DNA of 64,000 bases from Amycolatopsis sp. CA-126428 (GTDB lineage: Bacteria; Actinomycetota; Actinomycetes; Mycobacteriales; Pseudonocardiaceae). The notes under the pieces are model-generated. The model was not told the DNA's origin. It did no database searches and worked only from the letters and a program-made list of their open reading frames with translations. Shown piece by piece: positions 17,336 through 26,328 of the stretch. Where the stretch lies: contig NZ_PPHF01000110.1 in assembly GCF_002904335.1 (NCBI RefSeq), positions 24,680-88,679 of the forward strand, written 5' to 3'. The position numbers and the translations under genes are program-made. Each line of letters opens with the position of its first letter. Within the stretch, counting starts at the first letter, position 1.

Positions 17336-18144
17336 CGGGTGGCTCCCAACAGGTGGATGGCTCTCATGGGGCAGGCGCGCGCGGCGGCCTGGACGTGCGG
17401 GACGAGCTGGGCACCCGGGCGCTTCTCGTAGGCGAGCTGCCCGTCCAGGCCGAGCTGGAAGACCTGGGGCGCCTCGGACTGGCAGACCCCGTAGGCGTGG
17501 CAGCGCTCGCTGTCGACGTCGACGCGCACGGTGGCCGGCTCCGGGTCGTCCCCCGCGGGCGGCGGTGTCACCAGGCCGGCGCGGGCCAGCACCGCGGCGG
17601 GCAGCACGCGCAGGACCGACAGCAGCACCGGCGGGACGAGCAGCGTGATGCCGGTGAGCCAGACGACGGCGAGGTGCCCGCTCGCGATGGCGCCGAGCCA
17701 GGCGTGCACCGCCAGCAGGCCGATGGCGAGGTACCCGGCCTGGTGGAAGCGCAGCCAGCGGCCCTCGCCGGCGCTGCGGCGCAGCCCCGCGGTCACGGAC
17801 ACGGCGATGACGAGCTCGAGGCCGGCGATGCCCAGCGCGTGCCGCGGCGTGCCGTCGTAGAAGGGGAGGAGCAGGTCGGCGACGCCGAAGGGGTCGTCCT
17901 CCAGGAAGAGGAAGGTCAGCCCGTGCATGGTCCCGGTGGCGAGGGTGAACGCGGCGAGCACGACGTGCCCGGTGCGGATCGCGTCCTGGCCGCTGACCCG
18001 GCGGACCCAGCCGGTGGCGGCCAGCACGCCCCAGCACAGCGTCAGGCACATGCAGAGGTAGGTGAGGCGGCCGGAGAGCGCGGCAGCCTCGGCGATCCCG
18101 GTGTCGTGCGGCGACACCGGGATCAGCGCGGCGGAAAGGGACAT
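17332..18144 (-). CDS. Ferric-reductase-like membrane domain fused to a [3Fe-4S]-type ferredoxin
   Basis: 270 residues. The first 190 or so hold about six transmembrane helices with two histidine pairs: H-x13-H in GHVVLAAFTLATGTMH and H-x12-H in FHQAGYLAIGLLAVH. This is the spacing used for bis-haem binding in ferric reductases and NADPH oxidases. The C-terminal 65 residues are a small ferredoxin with CHAYGVC and ACPMRAI. That is only three cluster cysteines, as in P450-type [3Fe-4S] ferredoxins. The operon runs DUF4142, this gene, FAD reductase, suggesting a membrane electron-transfer chain. ATG at 18144 is chosen; upstream sequence belongs to another frame. Confidence 0.8.
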   Translation of the reverse strand: MSLSAALIPVSPHDTGIAEAAALSGRLTYLCMCLTLCWGVLAATGWVRRVSGQDAIRTGHVVLAAFTLATGTMHGLTFLFLEDDPFGVADLLLPFYDGTPRHALGIAGLELVIAVSVTAGLRRSAGEGRWLRFHQAGYLAIGLLAVHAWLGAIASGHLAVVWLTGITLLVPPVLLSVLRVLPAAVLARAGLVTPPPAGDDPEPATVRVDVDSERCHAYGVCQSEAPQVFQLGLDGQLAYEKRPGAQLVPHVQAAARACPMRAIHLLGATR

Positions 18145-18152
18145 GGGGCGGG

Positions 18153-18821
18153 TTACCTCCGGGTGCGCGGCGAGGGCCTGCCGGGGGTTCCGAGCAGGCG
18201 GAGCAGGCCGAACGTGGCGACGGCGGCGAGGGCCACGAGAACGGCGCCGGCGGCGAGGGCACCGCCGCCGAGGGTGTCGTCCTCGGTGGCGGAGACGAGC
18301 AGGGACGTGGTCTCGGCGAGGCCGGTGCTCTCCAGCAGCGTCAGGTGCCCGAGCGAGGTGTCGACGGCGGTCTGGGCGAACGCGCGGACATCGTCGTCGC
18401 GGGTGCCCGCGCGGACGTCGGAGGCGAGCCCGAAGAGCGTGCCGTACTCGGCGCGGAGGCGGTTGACGTAGGCGCGGTCGAACGCGTCGCCGGAGCCGGC
18501 GGCGATCTCGCCGGCCCAGCCGCGCTCCTGGTCGGTCGGCTCCCCCGGCAGGGTGACGGCGAGCCGGTCGGCGACCGAGCGCAGGGCGACGTCGAGGCGA
18601 GCCTGGTCGTCGGCGATGCGGACGGCGACGGCCCGCACCCGCCGGTTGGTGGCCCGGTCGGCGGCGAGCCTGCTCGACGGCACGGACCACAGCGTGTGCT
18701 GCTTGAGCCGGGTCAGCAGGGCGCGGTCGGACTGCTGCAGTTCCCCGGCCGACGCCGGCACGGCACAGCCCAGCACGAGCGCGGTCGCAGCGGCCAGCAA
18801 CGCCACGAATCGGAGCGGCAT
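18153..18821 (-). CDS. DUF4142-family exported protein with C-terminal membrane helix
   Basis: 222 residues: a cleavable signal peptide (about 1-25, ending AVPASAG), then a four-helix DUF4142 domain (LQQSDRALLTRLKQHTLWSVPSSRLAADRATN...VADRLAV...). A single transmembrane helix (GGALAAGAVLVALAAVATFGLLRLL) and an Arg-rich cytoplasmic end follow. DUF4142 proteins are ferritin-like in fold, but their function is not established. The gene lies nine bases upstream of the haem/ferredoxin fusion, so it is likely the outward-facing member of the redox operon. The start is ATG at 18821, preceded by GGGACAACG. Confidence 0.82.
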   Translation of the reverse strand: MPLRFVALLAAATALVLGCAVPASAGELQQSDRALLTRLKQHTLWSVPSSRLAADRATNRRVRAVAVRIADDQARLDVALRSVADRLAVTLPGEPTDQERGWAGEIAAGSGDAFDRAYVNRLRAEYGTLFGLASDVRAGTRDDDVRAFAQTAVDTSLGHLTLLESTGLAETTSLLVSATEDDTLGGGALAAGAVLVALAAVATFGLLRLLGTPGRPSPRTRR

Positions 18822-18907
18822 CCCCGTTGTCCCTTCGCAAAGGAGTCCTCACCTCCTGTTACGGGGAGAAGGTGCGATCCGGTTCTCGCCGTCACCCTTT
18901 AGTGACC

Positions 18908-18923
18908 TGTGATGTGTATCACA
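18908..18923. promoter_or_regulatory. Perfect CRP-type palindrome
   Basis: TGTGA-TGTGTA-TCACA matches the TGTGA-N6-TCACA consensus of Crp proteins, including mycobacterial Crp, at every conserved base. It lies 87 bp upstream of the DUF4142 start and 146 bp upstream of the sigma-factor start, in the divergent intergenic region, so it could control either. Confidence 0.6.
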
Positions 18924-19069
18924 AGACGCATTGTGAACCGGTCCGTGACGACCCACGCCCGCACTGCCTCGAATTGAGGCGTGAAACTAATACATATGGC
19001 CTATTAAGTGATTTTGCGCTACGCTCCGATGACCCCACGGTCCGCCAGTCAGGTGAGGTTGCGAGCTTT

Positions 19070-19648
19070 ATGGAAGCACCGGGAAGAGAAGGTCGCGGCC
19101 ACGTCGGCTACGCGTCGTCCGCGACCGCGGTCGACACCGGCCTCGCCGCGGGAGACGATCTCGTCCCACTGCTCTACAAAGACTTCCGCGCCACCCTGTT
19201 TGCGCAGGTCATGAGCCTGACCAACCATGATCGACAGTGGACGGAAGACGTGGTGCAGGAGACCATGATCCGCGCCTGGCAGCACTCCGACACGCTCGAA
19301 CGCGAGCCCGGAATGCTGCGCGGATGGCTGCTCACGGTGGCCCGGCGGATCGTCATCGACGGCTGGAGGAATCGCCGCGTCCGCCCGCAGGAGGTCGCTC
19401 TGGAGATCCCGGAAAACGCCGAGTCCACGGACCGCACGGACAGCTCGTTAGCCGCGCTAACGATTACTGGGGCATTGCGGGAACTGGACGCCAAATATCA
19501 GTCGGTCATCTACGAGACGTATCTCGCGGGAAACACCGTTCGACAGGCGGCGGAAATTCTCGGAATTCCCGAGGGAACTGTCAAATCGCGGTTGTACACG
19601 GCGATGCGGCAATTGCGGAAGGCGCTCGGGGAAGTGACGATCCGATGA
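19070..19648 (+). CDS. ECF-type RNA polymerase sigma factor (SigL-like)
   Basis: 192 residues from ATG at 19070. Region 2 is visible as DRQWTEDVVQETMIRAWQH...LRGWLLTVARRIVIDGWRNRR. Region 4 is visible as LRELDAKYQSVIYETYLAGNTVRQAAEILGIPEGTVKSRLYTAMRQLRKAL. The sequence resembles the SigL/SigK-like group regulated by zinc anti-sigma factors. The frame is open further upstream, so the start is uncertain, but the preceding AT-rich DNA looks non-coding. The TGA overlaps the anti-sigma ATG (ATGA), which couples the pair. Confidence 0.9.
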   Translation: MEAPGREGRGHVGYASSATAVDTGLAAGDDLVPLLYKDFRATLFAQVMSLTNHDRQWTEDVVQETMIRAWQHSDTLEREPGMLRGWLLTVARRIVIDGWRNRRVRPQEVALEIPENAESTDRTDSSLAALTITGALRELDAKYQSVIYETYLAGNTVRQAAEILGIPEGTVKSRLYTAMRQLRKALGEVTIR

Positions 19649-20052
19649 GGGAGCGGAAGGGGGACGCCGCAGCCTACGGGCTCGGTGTCCACGATGATCC
19701 GGAAGAGTTCGAAGCCCACCTGCTGGGCTGTGCCCGCTGCCGGAGCCGGGTCGCCGGGTTCACCCCGGTGGCCGGCGCACTGGCGGAGGCGGTGCGGCTG
19801 GGCTACCTGCCGCCGGGCGACGGTGCGGCCCGGCGCCGGAAGTCGGCCGGGGCGGCGGCCCTGCGGGGACCGGTGGCCGGCCCGCTGCTGCTGCTCGCGC
19901 TCGGCGTGGCGACGATGGCCCTCTGCGGGGCCCGGCCGGTCGCGGGGAGGACCCGGTTCGCATCCACTGCGTCCATCGTCTCCCCTGGTCAGGTCGTCGC
20001 CGGTACCGGCCGCGGTCCGCGGTGTCTCCCGCGGTCGGCCGGTTTCCAGTAG
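19645..20052 (+). CDS. Zinc-binding anti-sigma factor (membrane)
   Basis: 135 residues. The ZAS motif H-x3-C-x2-C is AHLLGCARC (His25, Cys29, Cys32), preceded by a helix (DDPEEFE) that would clamp the sigma factor. One transmembrane helix (PVAGPLLLLALGVATMALC, about 75-93) leads to a short basic outside tail. It likely holds the upstream sigma factor at the membrane until a signal or redox change releases it. The start overlaps the sigma stop. Compared with typical SigL partners, the extracytoplasmic part is very short, which suggests membrane or cytoplasmic sensing. Confidence 0.82.
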   Translation: MRERKGDAAAYGLGVHDDPEEFEAHLLGCARCRSRVAGFTPVAGALAEAVRLGYLPPGDGAARRRKSAGAAALRGPVAGPLLLLALGVATMALCGARPVAGRTRFASTASIVSPGQVVAGTGRGPRCLPRSAGFQ

Positions 20053-20068
20053 TCTGCCCCAACCCAAC

Positions 20069-22939
20069 ATGAAAGTCCTTACGGTGGATACCGAAGTAAA
20101 TCCCGAGCACCCCGCCAGCGGGGCTTCGGTACCGAAGCGTCCCGCCCCGCGGCTCCCCGGCCGCGAGCCCGAGCTCGGCCGCCTGACCGGGCTCTTCCCG
20201 GTCGTGCTGGGCGGCGCGGCCGCCAGCGCGGTGCTGGCCGGCGAGTTCGGCATGGGCAAGAGCGCCGTCCTGCGGACCGCCGGGGCGCTGGCCGCGAACG
20301 CGGGCTTCACCGTCGCGACGGCCACCGGGTCGCGGCTGGAAAGCCACCTGGCCGGCGGGCTCGTCCGCCAGCTCGCCGACGCGCTCGAAGGGCCGGGGGC
20401 GCCCCCGCGACCGCCCGTCGCCGAGCTGTGCGGCGCGGCCGGCGAGAGCGAAGCGCTCGACCTCTTCTTCCGGATCGTCCGCGACGCGGCCGAGCGGGGT
20501 CCGCTGTTCCTCGGCATCGACAACATCCACCTGGCCGACGCCTGGTCCATGCGCTGCCTGGCCTACCTCCGCAGCCGCGTGCTCGACCTGCCGGTGCTGC
20601 TCGTCCTGACGTCCGTCATCGGTTATCCCCCGCACCGCGAGGTCGCGCTGCTGGACATGGTGGGGAGCACGCCGGTCACCATCACGCTGAACGGCCTCGG
20701 CGACGCGGCCGCGGCGGAGATCCTCGGCCTCGCGCCCGGGGAGCTGGCCTCCGCCTGCCGCGAGGCGACCGGCGGCAACCCGGTGCTGCTGCAGGCGCTG
20801 CGGCCGCGGCTGCTGCCCGGCGCGGACCCGCACGAGCTCGGCTCGTCGCTGATCGGGCAGGTGCTCACCACGCGGGTGCAGGAGTTCCCGCACGCGCCGG
20901 CCATCCTGCACGCGGCGGCGATCCTCGGCGAGGACGCCGGCTTCGACCTGCTGGCCCGGCTGGCCGGTGTCGACGAGCTCGACGCGCTGCAGGCGATCGA
21001 CACCCTGGTCCGGCTGCACGTACTGAACAACAGCGACCAGCCGACGCTGACCTACTCGTTCGTCCGCAACTCCCTGCTGAAGGACATGCCGCAGACCACC
21101 CGGGCGGTCAACCACTCCCGGGCGGCGAAGCTGCTGACGGAGGCGGGGGCGCCGCCCGAGCGCGTGGCCGCCCACCTGCTGGAAGCGACGTCGATCCGGA
21201 TCCCGTGGGCGGTGGACGTGCTGCGGCTGAGCGCGCGCGACGCGGTGTTCTCCGGGCGGTCCGAGCTGGCCGCCCGGCACCTGCGCCGGGCGCTGGAGGA
21301 GCGGCTGACCTCGGGGCGCCGGATGGCCGTGCTGCTGCAGCTCGCGCACGCGGAGTTCCAGTTCGACCCGCCCGGCGCCGCGAAGCGGGTGCGGGAAGCC
21401 GTCGACACCGTGGGCAACCGCGAGACGGCCGCGTACATCGCCACGGCGATGCTGCTGTCGCTCTGCGGCGGCCAGGACGCCCGGCTCGGGATCAGCGCGG
21501 CGGGCCAGATCGCGGCGCGGCTCGACGCGGGCGGGCCGGACGCCGTGTGGCCGCTGCTGTGCATGACCTACCTCGCCGAGGCCGGCAGCCGGCTCGGCCC
21601 GCCCCCGGAGTTCCGCGACTTCGAGGAGCAGTGGGCGCCGCTGACCGACCCGGCGGCCCAGCGCAGCCGCTCGGCGCTGCTGGCCCTGGACGCCGTCCGC
21701 AGCGGCGAGTCGGCGCCGGACGCCGTCGGGCACTTCGCGGACGCGCTGAGCCAGGCCGGGGCGCCGCCGCGCGCCGGCGCCCCCGACAGCCCGAGCCCCC
21801 GAAGGCTGAACAGCGACGACGGCGGCGAGCTGTTCGAGCAGCACTACTTCTTCACGCTGGCCACCGCGGTGCTCGCGGACGAGCCGGCGCACGTCGACCG
21901 GCTGTGCCGGGTCCTCGACGTCGAGCGCGAGCCGTGGGACGTGCACGTGCCGCACGGGGCGCTGCCCACCCTGGCCCGCGGGATCGCGCTGCAGGCCAGC
22001 GGCGACCTGCAGCGGGCGAGCGTGCACTTCGAGTCCCTGCTGCGCCGCTTCGACGAGCGCGGCGGGACGACGACCTGCCCGGTCGGCGTGCTGTGCGCGG
22101 CGAAGCTCGTCGAGTGCTGGGTGGACCTCGGCCGGTTCGAGGCGGCGACGTCCCTGCTGGACCGGATGGACTTCGTCGCGAGCCAGGGCCTGTTCACGCA
22201 CACGTACCTCCTGTACGCGCGGGGCCGCCTGCGCGTCGCGACGGGGTACACGCGTTTCGGGTTCGAGGACCTCCTCAGCTGCGGGCGGCGCCTGGCGCAC
22301 CACGGCATGCGGTTCCCGGGGTTCGTGCCGTGGCGGGCGCACGCGGCCCGGGCGGCGCTGGCCCTCGGCCAGACCGACGACGCGGCCCGCCTGGCCGAAG
22401 AGGACATCAACGCCTCGGCCCGCTGGGGCGCGGCGCGCCCACTGGGCACGGCGCTCACGACGCTGGGGCTGGTCCGCGAGGACGACGAGGCCGAGCGGGC
22501 GCTGCAGAAGGCGATCACGACACTGCGATCGTCCCCGGCCCGCCTGCAGCTGGCGACGGCCCTGACGGAGCTCGGCACGCTGCAGTCCCGGCACGGCCAG
22601 TCCGAAAAGGCCATCGAAACGCTCCGGCAGGCGGTGGAGCTGAGCGAGCAGTGCGGAGCGCGCCCACTGGCCCGCCGGGCGGCGGAGGAGCTGCGGTCCT
22701 CGCGGCGCGCGCTGACGCCGGCGAAGGACAACGAGCACGGGCTGACCCGGCAGGAGAACCGCATCGCGGTGATGGCGGCCCAGGGACTGACCAACCGCGA
22801 GATCGCCACGGCCCTGCACCTGACGCGGCGGACGGTGGAGCTGCACCTGTCCGGGGCGTACCGGAAGCTCGGGATTCCCGGGCGGGCGGAGCTCGGTGGG
22901 GCGCTGGCGAAGTCTTCGCAGCGGGTGGATGGTCGCTGA
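20069..22939 (+). CDS. Large AAA/LuxR-type (LAL family) transcriptional regulator
   Basis: 956 residues: an N-terminal ATPase with P-loop GEFGMGKS (58-65) and Walker B-like FLGIDNIHLAD, and a long helical TPR-like middle. A C-terminal LuxR helix-turn-helix reads LTRQENRIAVMAAQGLTNREIATALHLTRRTVELHLSGAYRKLGI. This is the MalT/LAL architecture, common in specialised-metabolite and sugar clusters. It starts 16 bp after the anti-sigma stop (ATG at 20069), so it is probably co-transcribed with the sigma/anti-sigma pair. The inducer is unknown. Confidence 0.88.
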   Translation: MKVLTVDTEVNPEHPASGASVPKRPAPRLPGREPELGRLTGLFPVVLGGAAASAVLAGEFGMGKSAVLRTAGALAANAGFTVATATGSRLESHLAGGLVRQLADALEGPGAPPRPPVAELCGAAGESEALDLFFRIVRDAAERGPLFLGIDNIHLADAWSMRCLAYLRSRVLDLPVLLVLTSVIGYPPHREVALLDMVGSTPVTITLNGLGDAAAAEILGLAPGELASACREATGGNPVLLQALRPRLLPGADPHELGSSLIGQVLTTRVQEFPHAPAILHAAAILGEDAGFDLLARLAGVDELDALQAIDTLVRLHVLNNSDQPTLTYSFVRNSLLKDMPQTTRAVNHSRAAKLLTEAGAPPERVAAHLLEATSIRIPWAVDVLRLSARDAVFSGRSELAARHLRRALEERLTSGRRMAVLLQLAHAEFQFDPPGAAKRVREAVDTVGNRETAAYIATAMLLSLCGGQDARLGISAAGQIAARLDAGGPDAVWPLLCMTYLAEAGSRLGPPPEFRDFEEQWAPLTDPAAQRSRSALLALDAVRSGESAPDAVGHFADALSQAGAPPRAGAPDSPSPRRLNSDDGGELFEQHYFFTLATAVLADEPAHVDRLCRVLDVEREPWDVHVPHGALPTLARGIALQASGDLQRASVHFESLLRRFDERGGTTTCPVGVLCAAKLVECWVDLGRFEAATSLLDRMDFVASQGLFTHTYLLYARGRLRVATGYTRFGFEDLLSCGRRLAHHGMRFPGFVPWRAHAARAALALGQTDDAARLAEEDINASARWGAARPLGTALTTLGLVREDDEAERALQKAITTLRSSPARLQLATALTELGTLQSRHGQSEKAIETLRQAVELSEQCGARPLARRAAEELRSSRRALTPAKDNEHGLTRQENRIAVMAAQGLTNREIATALHLTRRTVELHLSGAYRKLGIPGRAELGGALAKSSQRVDGR

Positions 22940-23331
22940 CCCGTTTCCGGGATCCGCAAGCTCGACCAGTGCGGCACGCGGACGAGTGCCGAGCTGTTCC
23001 AGGACCCCGCAGGCTCGGCCGATGCAGCACCCCGGCGCTGAGCCTGAGGCAGCGTAGGGCTGCGGGCACGGCGGCAAGCGCGAGCGGGCGCTGAACCGTC
23101 CCCGGACCCCGCAAGCCTGGCCGCGCAGCCCGCGGAGGCCCCCTGAGCCAAGGCCGCGCAGCCCCCGGAGATCCGCTGAGCCAAGGCCGCGCAAGGTCGC
23201 AGTTCGGCCCGCACTTCGGCCCACCGCTTCGGGCAGCTATGTCCAGTTTGGACTCCCGCCCGCGGGGGCGCCCCCGTCTTCCACACTACCCGGCAGCACC
23301 GACAGAACCGGGCCGCAGTTAGCGTGAACGC
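22940..23331. other. Intergenic region with degenerate repeats
   Basis: About 390 bp without a credible gene. It contains a 33-bp tandem repeat (23120-23185) and scattered related fragments (for example CCCCGCAGGCTCGGCC near 23000). No clear hairpin terminator for the LuxR gene and no strong promoter for the transporter gene were recognised. Confidence 0.5.
23120..23185. repeat. 33-bp imperfect tandem repeat
   Basis: Two adjacent 33-bp units (23120-23152 and 23153-23185) share GCCGCGCAGCCC at the start and CTGAGCCAAG at the end. A third partial unit (GCCGCGCA) follows. Differences are concentrated in the middle. Confidence 0.75.
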
Positions 23332-24573
23332 GTGAACATCCTCGCGGGCGCGGCCAGCCTGCTGCTCCTGGCCGGTGTGCTCGTCTTCGCCATCGTCCGG
23401 CCGCGGGGGTGGCCGGAAGCCGTCGCCGCCGTGCCGGCCGCCGGGGTCGTGCTCCTGCTCGGGCTCGTGCCGCCCGCCGCCGCCGGGGCGCGGGCCGTGG
23501 AAATCCTGCCCACTCTCGGCTTTCTCGCCGCGATTCTGCTTTTGTCCTTTTTGGCCAGTGTCGACGGCGTCTTCACCTGGCTCGGCAACCGGCTTGCCGA
23601 GGCGTGTCACGGCCGGCCGCGGCGGCTGCTCGTCCTCACCTTTGCCGCCGCCGCCGGGGTCACCGCGATCCTCAGCCTGGACGCCACCGTCGTGCTGCTC
23701 ACCCCGGTGGTGCTCGCCACCGCCGGCAGCCTCGAGCTCCCCGCGCGGCCGCACGTCTACGCCTGCGCGCACCTGGCCAACTCGGCGTCGACGCTGCTGC
23801 CGGTGTCCAACCTGACGAACCTACTGGCCTTCGCCGCCTCCGGGCTGACCTTCGCCGGGTTCACCGCGCTGATGGCGTTGCCGTGGCTGGTCACGATCGC
23901 CGTCGAGCTGGTCGTGTTCCTGTGGTTCTTCAAGACCGACCTGCGGCCGCGCGAGACGCCCGAACCGCGCCAGCACCTCGAGACGCCGACCTTCGCCCTC
24001 GTCATCCTCGGGCTCACGCTCGCCGGGTTCGCGGTCGGGCAGTTGGGGCACGTCGAGCCGGTCTGGATCGCCGCGCTGGCGGCGCTCATCCTCGGTGTGC
24101 GGGCGGTGGCGCGGGGCAAGATCCGGCCGTGGCGGCTGGTCACCGAGGCGGCGCCGCAGCTGTGCCTGTTCGTGCTGGGCCTGGCCGTCGTGGTCGAGGC
24201 CGTGTCGGAGCACGTCCTCGGCGGGGTGCTCCGCGAGGTCCTGCCGTCCGCGACCGGCCTGGTCGACCTGCTGGTGGCCGCGGGCGTGGCGGCGCTGCTG
24301 GCCAACCTGGTCAACAACCTGCCGGCCACGCTCATCCTGCTGTCGGTGCTCGGCCCGCACCCGGCGCCCGGCGTACTGCTGGCGGTGCTGCTCGGCGTCA
24401 ACATCGGCCCGAACGCGACCTACCTCGGCTCACTGGCGACCCTGCTGTGGCGCCGGACGCTCCCGAAGCCGCCCTCGCCGAGGACCTTCCACGCCCTGGG
24501 GGCGCTCACGACCCCGCTGAGCCTGGCCGCGGCGACCGTCGCGCTCTGGCTGAGCCTCGGGTTCGCGACCTGA
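23332..24573 (+). CDS. ArsB/SLC13-type transporter (ion transporter superfamily)
   Basis: 413 residues with about ten to twelve hydrophobic segments. Two inverted-repeat-like signature regions are present: LSLDATVVLLTPVVLATAG...CAHLANSASTLLPVSNLTNLLAF, and ANLVNNLPATLILLSVLG...LGVNIGPNATYLGSLATLLWRR. The SNxTN and NNLPAT/NIGPN motifs are those of the SLC13/ArsB/CitM ion transporter superfamily. It may export arsenite or antimonite or import an anion. No arsR, arsC or acr3 gene is adjacent, so the substrate is open. The start is GTG at 23332. It converges on the glycosyltransferase gene with a 12-bp gap. Confidence 0.82.
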   Translation: MNILAGAASLLLLAGVLVFAIVRPRGWPEAVAAVPAAGVVLLLGLVPPAAAGARAVEILPTLGFLAAILLLSFLASVDGVFTWLGNRLAEACHGRPRRLLVLTFAAAAGVTAILSLDATVVLLTPVVLATAGSLELPARPHVYACAHLANSASTLLPVSNLTNLLAFAASGLTFAGFTALMALPWLVTIAVELVVFLWFFKTDLRPRETPEPRQHLETPTFALVILGLTLAGFAVGQLGHVEPVWIAALAALILGVRAVARGKIRPWRLVTEAAPQLCLFVLGLAVVVEAVSEHVLGGVLREVLPSATGLVDLLVAAGVAALLANLVNNLPATLILLSVLGPHPAPGVLLAVLLGVNIGPNATYLGSLATLLWRRTLPKPPSPRTFHALGALTTPLSLAAATVALWLSLGFAT

Positions 24574-24585
24574 CGGCGACCGGCC

Positions 24586-26328
24586 TCAGCTGGGCGTCGT
24601 GATCGTCTGGCCCGGCTTCATCGTCGCGCCGCAGTCGTCCAGCGGGCCGCCGAAACGGTCCGCCGCCACGGCCGGGATCGTCTTCGCCGCGTACTCCTGG
24701 GCCGCCTTCAGCTTCGCCGGGTCCGTCACCGCGTCGCGCCGGACCCAGTCGCCGTTGCGGAGGCCCTCGATCGGGGAGCTGTAGATCAGCACGTAGTCGC
24801 GGTCGAGGCGGGGGTCCAGCGCAATCCCGTTGCCCGCCGCCCAGGGGCCCCACGAGTGGATGAACGTCGGCTTGACCGTGTCGAACACGTAGTTGCGCAG
24901 GCCCGCCAGGTCGTTCTCGTGCACCAGGTCGGCGATCGGCTTGTTCACCAGGCCGGCCATGTCGACCAGCTCGAGCCGGCTGGTCATCGACGAGCCGCCG
25001 AGGTCGGGCAGCAGCAGCGACGCCTTCCGCACGCCGAGGATGTCGGCGTAGGTGTTGAAGCCGCGGCCGAAGCGGTCGGCCACCAGGCACGCCGTGATGT
25101 TCGGGTTCTTCGCGAACTTGTCCGCCGCGGCCGCGAACCCGATGGCCGACGGGACGAACGCGCCCACCAGCACCACGACGACGCCGACGCGCAGCAGCGC
25201 CCGCCGGTGGCGCAGCAGCTCACCGGCCGAAAGCGTGCCCGCGAGGACCGCCAGCGGCCAGATCGGGCTGGCGAACCGGTGCTGGTACATCCAGTCGGCG
25301 ACCATCACGCCGTAGGCGACGATCCCGAGCCCCAGCGGCACCAGCAGCGCGATCAGCGGACGCCGCCACGGCGCCTTGACCAGCGCGAACACGATCACCA
25401 GCGCCAGCGCGACCACGCCGGCCCAGCCCGCGTAGCCGACCAGCTCGAACGGCCGCTTCAGTGCGTCGAACCCCGGCAGGCCCTGCTGCTTCGCCACCGA
25501 AGGGTTGGCCAGCAGCCGTCCGAACTCCGAGTGCCGCCAGACGACGTACGCGCCGAACGGCACGGCGAACGCCGCCACCGACAGCAGCGCGAGCCGGAAG
25601 CTCTTCCAGAACAGCCCGGACCGCAGCAGGAACAGCGCCGCCAGCGGGTACGCGCCCGCGTAGATCAGGCCTTCCGGGCGGGTCAGCGCGGCGAACGCGA
25701 CCAGCACCCCGGCCCACAGCGCGACCTTCGGCGTCAGCAGCTTGTCCCGCCGCACCGACACGAACAGCGTCACGCCCAGCGTCACGACGACGAACGCGAA
25801 CAGCGAGTTCTCCAGGCCGGACACGACCCAGATGACGTACGACGGGATCGTCGCCAGCGTCAGGCCGACGACCAGCGTGGCCAGCCACGCGAAGCGGGTG
25901 AAGATCTGCTTCGCGGCGATGTGGCAGGCCGTCAGGACGCCGCCGGTGAACAGCAGGCCCAGCGCCTTCGGGAACAACACGTAGTCCGGGAGGCCGAAGA
26001 GGGCGCCGTGGTCGAAGAGGCCGACGAGCTTGCCGAGGCCGAGCAGCACCATCCACGTCGGGTCGGAGAAGCCCTCGACCGGCGGCGCGCCCGGCTGCAG
26101 CACCGGGCCGAGGCCGTCGGCGAAGCTGCGGGCGTAGGAGAAGGTGATGGCGGCGTCGTCGACGATCCAGTGGCCGTAGCGGGTCGCGTGGACGGCGACG
26201 GCCGCGACACCGGCGAGCACGGCCAGCACCGGCGCCAGGCGCGCGCCCCAGCCGCGGGTGGCCGTGGTGGTGGCCGGGTCCTCGGGGACGTCGCTCGGGG
26301 AGGTCTCGGTGAGTGCGCTAGCCGTCAT
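24586..26328 (-). CDS. GT-C-type membrane glycosyltransferase (AftB/ArnT-like)
   Basis: 580 residues with about ten transmembrane helices. The first loop bears the GT-C acidic motif HWIVDDAAITFSYARSFADG followed by GLGPVLQPGAPPVEGFSDPTW, and a soluble domain of about 150 residues ends the protein. This DDAxIxxRY/GF(Y)xxPxW pattern is seen in polyprenol-phosphate-sugar-dependent transferases, including the mycobacterial arabinosyltransferase AftB and its relatives. Arabinogalactan biosynthesis fits a Pseudonocardiaceae wall, but donor and acceptor cannot be read from sequence. The start is ATG at 26328. It is a single gene. Confidence 0.72.
   Translation of the reverse strand: MTASALTETSPSDVPEDPATTTATRGWGARLAPVLAVLAGVAAVAVHATRYGHWIVDDAAITFSYARSFADGLGPVLQPGAPPVEGFSDPTWMVLLGLGKLVGLFDHGALFGLPDYVLFPKALGLLFTGGVLTACHIAAKQIFTRFAWLATLVVGLTLATIPSYVIWVVSGLENSLFAFVVVTLGVTLFVSVRRDKLLTPKVALWAGVLVAFAALTRPEGLIYAGAYPLAALFLLRSGLFWKSFRLALLSVAAFAVPFGAYVVWRHSEFGRLLANPSVAKQQGLPGFDALKRPFELVGYAGWAGVVALALVIVFALVKAPWRRPLIALLVPLGLGIVAYGVMVADWMYQHRFASPIWPLAVLAGTLSAGELLRHRRALLRVGVVVVLVGAFVPSAIGFAAAADKFAKNPNITACLVADRFGRGFNTYADILGVRKASLLLPDLGGSSMTSRLELVDMAGLVNKPIADLVHENDLAGLRNYVFDTVKPTFIHSWGPWAAGNGIALDPRLDRDYVLIYSSPIEGLRNGDWVRRDAVTDPAKLKAAQEYAAKTIPAVAADRFGGPLDDCGATMKPGQTITTPS

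Noticed and set aside
23332..24573. Firm arsenite-exporter call for the transporter
   Set aside because: The ion-transporter superfamily motifs are clear, but no arsenic resistance gene is linked, so the substrate is left open.
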